Positions 10,845 through 21,275 of a stretch of DNA of 64,000 bases are shown piece by piece; within the stretch, counting starts at the first letter, position 1, and each line of letters opens with the position of its first letter. Under the pieces are notes generated by a model. The model did not search any database. It saw only the letters and a program-made list of their open reading frames with translations, and was not told the DNA's origin. Source of the stretch: Gonatopus flavifemur (lineage: Eukaryota; Arthropoda; Insecta; Hymenoptera; Dryinidae); NCBI GenBank assembly GCA_018340375.1, contig JAFFJZ010000052.1:1178001-1242000 (forward strand), given 5' to 3'. A program made the position numbers and the translations under genes.

Positions 10845-11322
10845 TGTTGTCAGAAAATAAAGGAGACGAGGCAGCGGTCATGTGTGAAAAAGAACTTCAT
10901 TGAGAGACACCCCAGATAACATGTAGGCTTGTCATAACCCTGTCACACTTGTCATTCGATTGTCTTTGGCTTGTTATTGACAACCTTGTCAGTGTAAGGT
11001 TGCTACAGCCCTGCGGCAAGGGTTTTGTAAGCTTGTACCCTTGTCGTGTGTCAACTAGGAGGCTTATATCAACCTTGTCACAAGCTTGCCTGACAACATT
11101 GTAGCAAGGTTAAATTGCTATCTGGGACGTGCATAGTGTATGGCGGCTCACGGAGATCTGCCCGTTAGCGCTTCGTGCTCGTCGTTCGGACGATAACATT
11201 AATTCTTTTAATCACTGCTAGGCGCATATACATATGTACAGACACGCTTGTACACATATACAATATCGACAACACGTTAAGTGATACAAAATAAAATGAA
11301 CTATAAAGGAAGTCATTTCACA
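10845..11322 (-). mobile_element. Copia 5' LTR, interrupted by a miniature element
   Basis: The block is bounded by TGTTGTCAG and ATTTCACA on the plus strand and abuts the primer-binding site. Without the insertion at 10,911-11,126 and one copy of the AC duplication it is about 260 bp, matching the solo LTR at 1,316-1,578. The outer flank is TTATG; no matching pentamer is seen at the other end of the element. Confidence 0.85.
10911..11126. mobile_element. 216-bp miniature element with CCCAGATA/TATCTGGG ends
   Basis: The insertion begins CCCAGATAACATGTAGG and ends GCTATCTGGG, flanked on both sides by AC. The related solo LTR reads GACACGTG without the insertion, so the boundaries and the 2-bp duplication are directly visible. 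The interior repeats CTTGTCA and its complement at least six times and has no coding capacity. It was mobile after this LTR family had spread. Confidence 0.88.
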
Positions 11323-11370
11323 TTATGACAAAATAATTTTACAACAATCTTCTTTAGTATTCTATCTTGT

Positions 11371-11639
11371 TTGATGAAGCTCTCGAGCAGCCTCCACCCG
11401 GAGATCCAAACGAAAGGCTATTCCATCTCCGGAATATTTGACTCGAGAGAACGCCATCATGTTGTTTTTTTTTCAATGAATTATAGTTCAAAAATTCTAG
11501 GTTTGGAAAAAGATTTCATTCCCTCTGGAATATCAAAAGATATCAAGGAAGGTAGTTTCCCCTCGCTTCGCACCCGTCTTCCCCGATATTCCTGGCGTTG
11601 GGATGATCTAGTTCAATGTTTAATTAATAATGGTTAGAT
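11371..11639. other. Gene-free stretch between the Copia and Gypsy relics
   Basis: A plus-strand open frame of 88 codons occupies this stretch but has no recognisable motif, and its composition does not stand out. I see nothing else here. Confidence 0.25.
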
Positions 11640-11796
11640 TTTTTTTTGCACAGGTGCTGGTATTCACTGGGCCTTCGTCGCGTGTTATTCTGGCCACATC
11701 ATATGTATCGTTGGGTTTTACATTTTGAATTTCATAGGGCCCTCAGTATTCATCCTGTAGTTCATTTCCAGGACCTAACTGTGTTCTCTGAAGTGG
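11640..11796 (-). pseudogene. Gypsy pol C-terminus
   Basis: The minus strand encodes RRTQLGPGNELQ, then a stop, GPYEIQNVKPNDTYDV and EGPVNTSTCA. This is the region after the integrase core in insect Gypsy elements, where a chromodomain-like or GPY/F-type module follows; the GPYEI motif is visible. It continues the integrase at 12,330 after the 376-bp palindromic insertion is skipped. One in-frame stop lies before GPYEI. Confidence 0.72.
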
Positions 11797-12172
11797 GTAC
11801 CAGCAATCCCCGCTGATGCAACCCGCCATACTAGCGTACAGACTGAGTAAACATTTTCTCGGCAAGAATACTCTAAACTAAATCCATGAAGCAGTATGGA
11901 ATTTTCATAAATCAAGCTTTCATCTATCACGATATATTGCCGTAATTTTCAATTTCGGAAGAAAAATTTTTCTTTCAGACGGTAACACAAACTTTTTTTC
12001 CGGAATTCAAAATTCGGGTGATGTACTGCGATGAATGAAGGATACAAGTGATTGATTCCTAAGAATTTCATGCCTCCCCATGAATTCAGTTCAGAGTATT
12101 CTTGCCAAGAAAATGTTTACTTAGTCGGTGACGCTTGTATGGCGGGTTGCATCTGCGGGGATCGCTGGTATC
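11797..12172. mobile_element. 376-bp palindromic miniature element in the Gypsy pol
   Basis: The left arm starts GGGTACCAGCAATCCCCGC and the right arm, read on the minus strand, starts GGGATACCAGCGATCCCCGC. The arms stay similar inward for about 150 bases (GATGCAACCCGCCATAC, GTAAACATTTTCT, GGCAAGAATACTCT on both strands). It separates two adjoining pieces of Gypsy pol and is non-coding. No target duplication is clear. Confidence 0.82.
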
Positions 12173-13160
12173 CCCTCAATTGCTACCAAGACTCCTAACT
12201 TATATTTCCTTGGCTCTCGGTGAGGCAAATTAAAACCGTTTCTATTTCCTTCCTGTGTCTACAGCTGACTCTCCAATCAGATTGATTATCCTCAAACTGC
12301 TCCCTAAATAGTGACTCTAGCAATTCTGTTCAATGAATATTTCCTGGAAAACGCATTCTGCCACCTGTCAAAATTTCTAAGGGGGTCGTATTTATGCTTC
12401 GCTGATAGGTGGTGTTCAAAACCTGTTGAAGCCAATCGACATGGCGATAACATTTTGCAGGATCATCTATTGGCATTTTAGTTGAGGCCAGTATTATCGT
12501 GCAAATGATCCTTTCTATTCGCCCATTGGCTCTTTGTAAACCAGTTGTGATTATCGAATGTTTGATGCCTTGATTTTTACGGTAAGTTTGAAATTCCTCG
12601 GACGAAAACACAGTTTCCCGATCAGATACAATATGTATTGGATTATCAAATCTTCTTTTCAAAGTATACAGCTTCGAAATTACTTCTCGTGATGTAGTGG
12701 ATTCAGTGGGGTACAGCCAAACGGATTTGGTGAAACTATGTATTCCCGCAAATACATGCTTGTGCTGCCTCCGGGTGGTATGCAGGGGCCCTGAATGGTC
12801 TATGTGATATGTATGCAAAGGTTCGTCTGGTTTTGACAACGGGTGTAGGTAATCCTGTTGCTTACCCTCTTTTCTATCAGCTATGATACACGGAAAATAT
12901 CTATAAATAAATCCTTCAACCTGATTTTTCAAGTCTGGAGTAAAATATTCAGTTTCACTGTCTTCCATACTTCTTTTTACATCAATATGACCCATATCAT
13001 GGGCCATTCGGATCATTGCTCCTTGTATACTATTCTGCATCACCAATAAATATACTACATCAAAAAACCTCAACAACAAATTTTGACGTAAAGTGTAATT
13101 GTTATGAGGTCTTTTTGCTTCCTCGTTAGAGGGAATTGCTTCCTCGTTAGGGGGGAGCTG
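12173..13160 (-). pseudogene. Gypsy integrase
   Basis: The frame 13,337-12,330 is retroelement from about 13,110 (LRQNLLLRFF) onwards; the part before that belongs to the neighbouring insertion. A zinc-binding region with HDMGHIDV is followed by YFPCIIADRKEGK, in which the first Cys of the HHCC motif appears lost. The catalytic core shows YHIDHSGPL (Asp), IVSDRETVFSS (Asp) and RANGRIERI (Glu), so the DDE residues are intact. The C-terminal QRSINTTPLEILTGG is typical of Gypsy integrases. Below 12,330 a stop precedes TELLESLFREQFED and further pol sequence down to the palindromic insertion. Confidence 0.88.
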
Positions 13161-15600
13161 CGTAATCGTTCCGAGGGGCCGAAATTGTTCTGTCTCTGAA
13201 CGAAAATTTCTTGGACCGAAATGTTTTTCCGAACCTGGGGAAAATTTTGGTTCTGTGTCTGTCTGTCTGTCTGTTTTGATAGATGTGTTCAGTGCTGGCA
13301 AGAAATTACGAATGCACATACTTGTCGTTCTGATCATCCGATCTTCATGGAATTCTTATCACAGTTGTGGACCGAGGTAATAAGTTGTATCCATATGAGT
13401 TTCAACCCCATTCTTACAGAAAACCGGGAGGAGGGAAGGGAACATGTTGTGGAAGATTTATGATCCTGCGAATGCGTATATCTCCGCTTTTTATCATCCA
13501 ATCGCAATGCCATTCATATCACGTTTCAGTTATGCTCCCATAGTGGCCCCTTATGAGTTTCATCCTAATCGATTGAGAAATGTGGAAAAAATGTCTCCAG
13601 CAATGTGCATCGTTCAACAATATTTTTGAAGCATGCCATCTCTGTGTCTGTATTATTCGAACGTCATGAAACTTTGAGCCTTGTCAGTTCTTGGGGTGTT
13701 AATTGTGTGATATAAGGGGAGAGGAGGGTAGGCAATGAATTCGGACAAGGATTCGGAAATTTCGTGAATGCCGCTATTATGTGGATATCTTCCGTTCCTA
13801 TCATCCAATCCTCATGAAATTTTCGCTGCAGTTATGTACAGTGTCAACAGTGGTCTTATATCAGTTTAAATCTCATAAAGTGATTCTGTGACCGTTCACA
13901 TCTGTGTTTTATAGTGACAAATTTTTTTGCAATATACACGTGAATTCTCCAAAATCTGGAAGGAGAAAAATTCCAAATGTAGCCGAAGACTCACACTTCA
14001 TGCTGTGATATGTATTTGTCGATTCTTCATCGTCCACTCGCCACAAAAAAATGGAAGATCAACAGTAACTCAGAACTCCCATGTTTCCCCTACTCGATTG
14101 GGAAACATCATCTTATTGAAATAAGATATGATGCTATAAGAATTTTATCCAATTTATTTTAGGATATTCATCCTACAATTCACTGCTACTATAAAACCAC
14201 GTATTCTGATAATAAAACGCATTTTAATCACCTAAATGAACCCCTCCCATGGCGAATACATTCGAGAACATCAACCAGTGTTGGTTAAAAATCAATAGTA
14301 TGAAACATCGGACACATTCATCTAGGTGAAAAATATATAAAATTTTCTAAATGTTGTGAGAAAATTTAAAGGCTCCTTCCGGGTTTTTCTCTCTTCCTTC
14401 CTTGAAAAGAGGAAGCTTAGTGACCGTTTTGGAGACCTGGAAATTTTTTTCCTCCAAAATCGAAATTTCTTACATCAAACAACTCCCAAAAACTCATAAA
14501 ACAATTTTGGTTTCATGTCTGATGTCCATCTGTCTGTCTGTCCGGCGTCTCTACCATATGTCAACATTGACATGAACATGCATATTTTCCATTTGAATTA
14601 TACAATCGTCATCAAATTCGTATTTTTGCACAAGAACTTGATGAAAAATAGCAAATGAGACAAATATTTGTCATTTCTACGAACGCGCATATCTCCGCTC
14701 CTTATCATCCGATTGCAATGGATTGCAATGAGTTTCATTCAAATCGATTGAAAATTGCAGGAAATTTCTCTCCGCGACTCGCATCATTTGACAATATTTT
14801 GAAAGCATGCCTTCCCTATGCCCGTAACATTCGAATGCTACACTGGAAAAAAAATTTCGTCGGAAATCAACCACATTTGGTTGTCAGCGGTTTTCTTTGA
14901 AACAAATGAATACCATAGTCAAGTTAACGAATATACTGTTAAATTGACAGAGATTACAGTTGATTCAACTGCATGTAGTTGAGTCAACAGTGAGGTTCAT
15001 TTGGACGTATCCAGCGTTACTCTATTGAACCAACTATATTGCTGTTCCCTGCACAATCTTTTTTTTCAGTGAATGGAACTTTGAGCGTATCCACTTCACG
15101 AGGTGTTAATTGTACGATATCAATTCCAGGTGAATGAGAATTGAGAGAAAACATCGGTGGGCAATAAACTTCCAGAGAAAATGTGGACATTCCCTCAATG
15201 CCGCTATTATGCGGATATCTTTTGTTCCTATCATGTGATCCTAATGAAATTTTTTCTCACAGTTATACGAAGTCTCAACCCAGACAGCACAACGTGCCAC
15301 TGGAACGTGTATGGAAGGTTTATAGAACGTAGGAGAGGTTTTCAAAACGTTCAGAAAACGTCCCAGAGACACATTGTGCTGTTAGGGAATAGTGATCCCG
15401 TGTGAGTTTTGACCTCATCCTTACAGAAAAACAAGAGAAGGAGAGGGAATATTTTATCGAAAATTGTGATTTTGTCACAGTTTATATCTATGTTTCTGGT
15501 TATCTGATTGCAACGGAATTTATACCACATTTCAGTTACGATCTCATAGTGGGCCCATACGAGTCTCAATTGATTGAGAGATGTAGAAACGATGTTTTTG
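13161..15600. repeat. 2.4-kb insertion of diverged internal repeats within the Gypsy pol
   Basis: The block lies between RNase H (ends about 15,605) and integrase (starts about 13,150) of one Gypsy element. It contains at least two diverged copies of a longer unit: TCTGTCTGTCTG tracts at 13,255 and 14,520, the phrase GCGTATATCTCCGCT/GCGCATATCTCCGCT then TATCATCC at 13,475 and 14,685, AATGCCGCTATTATG at 13,769 and 15,198, and CATTTCAGTTA at 13,523 and 15,530. No frame is long or recognisable. I cannot assign it to a known family. Confidence 0.55.
15279..15387. mobile_element. 109-bp miniature element with CCCAGACAGCAC ends
   Basis: The ends CCCAGACAGCACAACGTG and, on the minus strand, CCCTAACAGCACAATGTG form inverted repeats, and AACGT/ACGTT words recur inside (GGAACGTG, GAACGTAGG, AAACGTTC, AAACGTCC). 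The flanks read TCAA and AATAGTG. A related repeat copy at about 13,843 reads TCAACAGTG without the insertion, which supports an AA duplication of 2 bp. It is non-coding. Confidence 0.72.
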
Positions 15601-15604
15601 CAAT

Positions 15605-16257
15605 ATTTGTTTTCAGAAACGAGGAAGCTTTGTGCCTTTGGATTGGCAGAGTTTTTTTACTTTAGCTATGATTGCATTGAGTTTAGGGTCCTTGTTTTGT
15701 GCCTTTCGAAGCCTTGCGACAATATCATCTTCAGCGATGGTTAACACTGAGAATAACCACATGAGGCATCCACATGCTTCATTCTACGCCCCGGATGATG
15801 CTCTAGTTTATATCTCAATTCTTCTAACGTTCCAGCCCAACGCCATATTTTTGCTGGGACTTTCACTTTTTTCATTATTTGTGTAAACGCTACACAATCT
15901 GTTACAATTTTGAATTCAATAGGAAGCAAGTGAACAAGGAATTTTTTCAATGCTTCAATTATAGCGAAGACTTCTGAATCACAGCTCGAGTCATTCTTTT
16001 CATTATTACTAGTTTTATAACTCATGTAATGAACTGGGTGGAATTTCTCGTCTTCGGACGAACACTGCAAGAAGACCGCTCCACAACCATCTTTGCTGGC
16101 GTCGGTATGCAATTCAGTTTCACCTCTGGGATGGAGAATCCTTGAAACTGGGCTTTGAGTCAAGATTTCTTCCGATGTTTGGAAAGCATACCTCTCAGCA
16201 TCTCCAAATTCCAAAACTCTATCTTTTTCCAACAAATCACTCAACGGCTGTGCCGTT
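15605..16257 (-). pseudogene. Gypsy RNase H and linker
   Basis: The frame 16,244-15,741 carries the RNase H fold of Ty3/Gypsy elements: ELHTDASKDGCGAVF with the first catalytic Asp, YMSYKTSNNEKN, SEVFAIIEALKKF with the catalytic Glu and FKIVTDCVAFTQ with the second Asp. The segment usually read as HVDALSR appears as HVDASCGYSQC, after which a frameshift leads to IAEDDIVARLRKAQNKDP, the linker before integrase. The order relative to RT and integrase shows that all three belong to one element. Confidence 0.88.
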
Positions 16258-16480
16258 CTAAAATCTACGGGAGTATTTCAATAAACCCACAAATCCTTGT
16301 ACTTCTTTAACCGATTTCAGTTTTGGAAAACGTTTGACTGCTTCAAATTTTTCTGGAGGAGGGTAAACATTGCCGCATTTTATGATTTGTCTCAGAAATT
16401 CTACGCGTCTTTTCAAAAATTCACATTTTTTAATGTTCAATTCTAGATCATAGTCGCTCGCAACTTCTAATCATCATCAT
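16258..16480 (-). pseudogene. Gypsy reverse transcriptase, C-terminal end
   Basis: The readable part starts at about 16,480 (DYDLELNIKKCEFLK) and continues through VEFLRQIIKCGNVYPPPEK and VKEVQGFVGLLKYSRRF, the last motifs of Gypsy RT before the connection domain. The fingers, palm and YxDD box are absent, as are protease and gag, so the element is 5'-truncated here. Confidence 0.85.
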
Positions 16481-16561
16481 GAAATAATCAGTCTTATGAC
16501 TGGTTTGATGAGATCCTCTAACCCTGTCTATCATCCGCTGAACGCTTGTACACGGACAAGT

Positions 16562-16976
16562 AGTTAATCATAATAAAACTCGAGGGTAAAATCTATACTA
16601 TAAAATGAACATTGTATCTATATATATGGATAAAATGAAAGTTGCATTTTTATGATAAATAGAAATTTTTGAACAAAATAAGATAAGAGTGATGCTCACA
16701 AGGATGTTCTGAGCACGGTGATTAGCTTTGTTCAAAAATTTAATGGTTATTTTATCAGTTTGTGATAAGCATCGATGAGATCGCGTGGGTATATAAGGTG
16801 CGACCTCATCGCATAGAGTCATTTCACGCTCACGCGAGATTCAATACGGATCAACAAGGGAGCGCGTGTTTCAAAAAAGAACTGTAAACAAATTGAATTC
16901 AATAAATATTTCATGATTGAAATTCATCTGAAAGTTTATTGAATTATTGTTGATATATCCATCTCAGACAATAATT
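16562..16976 (+). mobile_element. LTR-like block with core promoter and polyadenylation signal
   Basis: The block can be framed as AGTTA...TAATT, the terminal pattern of insect gypsy-type LTRs. It contains a TATA box, initiator and downstream element (see 16,790-16,852), followed 80 bases later by AATAAA at 16,901-16,906, which gives a U3-R-U5 layout in plus orientation. No gag or pol in plus orientation adjoins it, so it would be a solo LTR. The 4-bp flanks (AAGT and AATA) do not match, so the ends are uncertain. Confidence 0.45.
16790..16852 (+). promoter_or_regulatory. Insect-type core promoter: TATA, Inr and DPE
   Basis: TATATAAGG at 16,790-16,798 is followed by TCATTT at 16,819-16,824, which fits the initiator consensus TCA(G/T)T(C/T) with the A at 16,821 as +1. 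GGATC at +28 to +32 matches the downstream promoter element RGWYV. Having all three at the expected spacing makes this a strong core promoter prediction on sequence grounds. Confidence 0.6.
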
Positions 16977-17249
16977 AATATAAGCGAATTGTTCTATTTC
17001 TTTTATATTCTCAAAATTCTTTAGAATCAGTCAAGGTTTGATTATTTTTCCATGAAAATAATCTGGTGACCGGAATATATCTTCAAAGATAATAGTATAT
17101 TGTTCATCAAGGGGGGAACGTGGAAATTTCCCACTTCTCCCCGAGGTGAACATACTATTTTTCCCACAACTGCAAGGAAAGTGAAAATCATCTGTTTCAT
17201 TGCATATAAAATATTCATATGCATATTTCAGAGCGAAAAGATAGTTTGT

Positions 17250-17330
17250 ATTTTCCTCCCGCTGCAAGCGGGCAGGAAGTACTTCCCTCTCGTTGCGAGC
17301 GGGCGGAAAATATTTTCCTCCCGCTGTGAC
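17250..17330. repeat. Short GC-rich palindromic tandem repeat
   Basis: Two and a half copies of a unit of about 31 bp occur, each containing a near-palindrome such as CCCGCTGCAAGCGGG or CTCGTTGCGAGCGGG flanked by TTTTCC and GGAAA. It stands out against the AT-rich surroundings. Open frames across it on both strands are composed of the repeat and are not genes. Confidence 0.5.
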
Positions 17331-17851
17331 ACATTCGCTTGGAATTCAGCACTTTCTCCCCTAAAAATAGGTCAGAAAACATCAACTTTCCGTGCAGGTC
17401 TGGGAAAAATACATTTTCGTAGCTTCTTCGGATCGGAGTGTGTGACATTACAAAGTGTTCATCAAGAATCTGCAAGTACTGTACGGAATTACCGGAATTA
17501 CTCTACTATAATTTTATGTTACACGATACTGCTACACGCTTAATTTATACATATCTACGACAACCCTTATCTTGTATATCAACTTGTAATATCAATCACT
17601 AATGATCACACGTTTCAACACCATTAGTTGCGAGAATGATCACGTCATCGAAACACAATGTCACAATAACACGCATTATTATGTGTATAACTCAATTTTT
17701 TACTTCCCTTCCATCTAGCGGGAATTCCCATTCGAAATTCAAATATTCCCACCCCCGTTTGTGGTTTCAAAGAGTCAACCTCGAAGTTTCTTATACACTA
17801 TATATCATACCTGCAAGAGCTACATAACTTCACGAAACAGTAATATATACG

Positions 17852-18785
17852 ATGGCGCCCGATAAGCAGCACATTCAGCACTGCATTCTTTACGTGTTCC
17901 AACAAGGAAAAAAAGCCATTGAAGCATGCAATTCGATTCGTCATACTCTTGATGATGATGTTGTGTTTTATGGTACGTGTGAATATTGGTATGAGCGATT
18001 CGCAAATGGTGATTCCGATCTCGGCGAACAGGAACGTCCTGGACAGCCTCCGAAATTTGAAGGTGCTGAACTGCAAAAATTAATCGACGAGGACTCAACG
18101 TAAACCAAGAGAAGAATTTTTTGTGGAAAATTTTGACGGGAGATGAAAATATATTTTTCACCTTTTTGCCAATCCCAAACGCAAAAAGTCATGGGTGAAT
18201 CCCGGACAACCATCGACATCTACTCCTCAACGAATTATCCACTTGACAAAGGATCTCCTCTGCATCTGGTGGGATATGAAGGGTGTACTGTATTACGAAC
18301 TGTTAGAAATTAGTTAAACCGTTACTGCAGAACGCTACAGCCGGCAATTGAACAAATTGTACGACATTCTTGAGGAAAAGAGACCATTTACTGGGGAAGG
18401 AAGCCGAAAAGTTATGTTGCTCCATGATAACACTCGACCTCATGCTGTTCGCGCGACTCAGCAAACCAATTGATACTTGGGCTGGGAAGTTCTCCCCCAC
18501 GTGGCATATTCACCGAACTGAGCTCCATCTGATTAGCATCTCTTCCAGTCCATGTAGCATGCCTTGAAGGACAGCCGCTTCCAGACTCTGGACGACGTAC
18601 GAAAATTCGGCCATGACTTCATTGCTGTAGAGCCTGCAAGTTTTTGTGGCTACAGTATTGATCAATGGCGCAAGGTCATCGAAAACAATGGATAATATTC
18701 CGAGGATTGATCTGATGTTCATGTATTATATGATATACAGTATTTTTTGTGGGAAGAACTGAAAAATTAAGTTGTACACCTAATA
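17852..18785 (+). pseudogene. Decayed mariner-type transposase with 3' terminal repeat
   Basis: The N-terminal helix-turn-helix part (17,852-18,103) starts MAPDKQHIQHCILYVFQQGK and has the EYWYERFANGDSDL and GRP-like GQPPK segments of mariner transposases. The frame then breaks: the linker and second HTH are deleted, and the text resumes in other frames with TGDEN (first catalytic Asp), WVNPGQPS, WWDMKGV and LLHDN.RPH (second Asp). The third Asp region is scrambled by frameshifts. The 3' end reads TTAGGTGTACAACTTAATTT on the minus strand, a mariner-like terminus next to TA at 18,784. I could not find the matching 5' terminus. It resembles the cecropia/SETMAR-like mariner group from memory. 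Confidence 0.82.
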
Positions 18786-18885
18786 TTTAATCCCAAAAAA
18801 TGCAATTGATAAATCGCTGAAAAGCAGGTGGTGAGTTACACAAACCGAATGGAGCTCGTCCAAATTAATATGGCTCTATATGAGT

Positions 18886-19262
18886 AACAAAGCATGTATA
18901 CTTTCGACTGTCTTCCTCTACTTCCAATTTTCGGTTCGTCTTCTACATTTAGACTAGTAAAAAAGACTGGGAATGCTGTTTTAGTTAGAATAACACCATC
19001 ATGCGTGAATTGTGATTGGGCCGAACCCAAGACGTCTCTACCAATAATCAACTTTTCATCCATCACTTTGCGTGGTACAATATATCCCTATACAAAAAAC
19101 TTCAAAAAAGTGGAAAAAAAATGCCAAGTACATGAAAATGCGGTCAATCCTAAAATAAAAACTGGAAAAACATTAAAACGAGAATTTTCCCACAATAAGA
19201 ATTCGGATAAGATACAACAGGATATGCTTCATTTAGAAAAAAAAGGTGTGAAATCAATATGA
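18886..19262 (+). pseudogene. Unidentified coding-like fragment running into a palindrome
   Basis: An open frame of 122 codons contains NCDWAEPKTSLPIINF and a lysine-rich tail ending QQDMLHLEKKGVKSI. I do not recognise the family with certainty. The tail lies in the left arm of the 19,085-20,160 inverted repeat, and the right arm encodes a very similar tail on the minus strand (QQDMLHFEKKDVKSM), which suggests that real coding sequence was duplicated. It may be the C-terminal end of a transposon protein. Confidence 0.3.
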
Positions 19263-20160
19263 GCTGCCAAGTACATTCGGTTATCCAAATGGTATGTGAA
19301 CGATTTCTTGTACATTGTAACTTCAGTTCGTTTAAATTGTATTCGAAGTAATTCATGATTGTATTGAATTGAAAATATATAGTGTAGTGGAACAAAAATT
19401 AGGTTCAACCATTTGACATCCTAGAAACAACTCTGACCTATTTGAAACCAAACGTGTTAATCTTTTCCGATATGGTTCGGACTTTTTCGCATACTAGAAA
19501 CAGTGCTGAGTTATTTCAAACCAAACGTATCGGTCGCTTCTAATAGATTTTGAGATCCACCTATATGCCGAACACTTGGTGCGGCCGATGAAGATTTTAT
19601 GATCCAACCTTTTGATTACATACTTCCAACAGGATTGTTTGAACACAAGTAAGGCTCAAAACTCACGTATTCGGCCGCATCAAGTGTTCCGCATTGATGT
19701 TGATTTCAAAATCAATTAGGAATGACCGACACGTTTGGTTTGGAATAACTCAAAACATATCAGAAACGATCAACACGTTCGGTTTCAAATAGGTCAGTGT
19801 TGTTTCTAGTAGGTCGAATGGTTGAAACTCATTTTCGTCTCACTCCACTATATATTTTCAATTCAAGACGATCATGAATCACTCTGAATACAATTTTAAC
19901 AAAGTCGAGTTACAATATACAAGAAATCGTTTACATACCATTTGGATAACCGAATGTACTTCGCAGCTCACATCGATTTCACATCTTTTTTTTCAAAATG
20001 AAGCATATCCTGTTGTATCTTATCGAAATTCTTATTGTAGGAAATTCTAGTTTTAATGTTTTTCAGATTTTTCTGAGGATTGACCGCATCTTCATGTACT
20101 TGGCGTCATTTTTGTACTTCTCTGGAGTTTGTGTATTGGGATTCCAATCCTTTTTCTGCA
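19085..20160. repeat. 1.1-kb palindrome (foldback)
   Basis: The left arm, about 19,085-19,600, is matched in reverse complement by about 19,655-20,160. Shared landmarks include GCCAAGTACATGAA, ATACAACAGGATATGCTTCA, CCGAATGTACTT and AAACCAAACGTGT/ACACGTTTGGTTT. The centre holds a smaller element with its own inverted ends (19,567-19,692). The arms look about 80-85 per cent identical. Confidence 0.8.
19567..19692. mobile_element. Small element with GAACACTTGRTGCGGCCGA ends
   Basis: The inner ends read GAACACTTGGTGCGGCCGA and, on the minus strand, GAACACTTGATGCGGCCGA. A diverged copy with the same layout lies at 62,728-62,842 (ACGGCCGATGAACATTTCA ... TTCGGCCGCGTCAAATGTTC). Both are non-coding, so this is a dispersed miniature element rather than just the loop of the palindrome. 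Confidence 0.6.
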
Positions 20161-20339
20161 TGAGTCCTTAACTAAACATAAATAAAATTTGAATGCTCAG
20201 GTCTTATAAAATAGCGATCGTAGCAATGAAGAAAATGTCATCAGATCATTTGTGATATAAGAACCCACCTGGGTTTCCATCAGTCATTTCATCATTGGAC
20301 AGCAATAGATTATCGACATGAAGAATGGAAAACAGAAGA

Positions 20340-21275
20340 AAAGAAGAGTGAATTCCCATGAATCAATACCCATACAGGTATTGCCAAGACTGAAAAAAAC
20401 CCAAGCTTGTCCCAAGGTTGGCACATGTGTCAGAAACAAACCTGCGTGAGGAACAATTGGCCGAATATTGTTCCATGATTGTCCCGTTCTTCCCAATGGA
20501 TAGTCAGTCATGGTACATTTGTTAATATTCCCGAAATGGTCACTACATTTGGTACAAGCTTGGCAAAAGTGTGAAAATCGAGCATTCGTTGAGAACAATT
20601 GTGTCAATATTGCCCACATGAGTGGCATAATGTTGATAAATATTGACTGAATTTTGAATTTACAATGGCTGAAGACTTGTGAATAACCATCGGGCCAGGG
20701 CTGGCCCGATCTTCCTGCCATAATTCATTCTACACACTATAGTGTAAACTGATGGTGTAAACCATCAGTTTTTCGGGTGACTCGGAGAATCCCAATGTTG
20801 GATTCCGTACGGAATCAGATCATTATAAGATTAATGTTATGGTATTTCAGTAAGATCTTATCAGTTCAGTCTGAGCATAATTCAACAATAGAATCAAAAT
20901 TGATTGAAATATCAAAGAACGCAAATTTTTCAATGATCATACAAGCTTGTCCCAGTCTTGTCACATTTTTTCCATCGTTTCAGGATAATTCATGTACAGT
21001 ATTCTGAGGGAGAAAGTCATGAATTGAAATATGAATCAATTACTTTTTTCATCCATACCTGCGATCAAAGAAGCATTGGTTGATGCTTGGTAAATGAAGT
21101 GGACCGGGTTTGGGCAAACCACTGGCCCAAGCTTGTCCTGATCTTATCATTCTCAAGCCTGGGCCAAGTTCGATGAATTGTTCAACACAAGTCTTGGCAG
21201 GTGTCGTGCCAGGCTTGGTCTATGATTGGGCCATTAATTCATACACACATGGGTAAATATGTGCAGAATCCTGGG
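20340..21275 (+). repeat. Long dispersed repeat, copy A
   Basis: This copy and copy B (21,835-22,600) share, in the same order and orientation, a first part (GTATTGCCAAGACTG, GGTTGGCACATGTGTCAGAA, CCATCGGGCCAGGGCTGGCC) and a last part (GATAATTCATGTAC, GTATTCTGAGGGAGA, CACTGGCCCAAGCTTGTCC). The word CTTGTCC/GGACAAG and AAGCTTG recur throughout in both orientations. The middle portions differ. No coding potential is recognisable. Confidence 0.7.

Noticed and set aside
13161..13337. N-terminal extension of the Gypsy integrase frame
   Set aside because: The first 60 or so codons include the TCTGTCTG tract and belong to the neighbouring repeat insertion, not to integrase.
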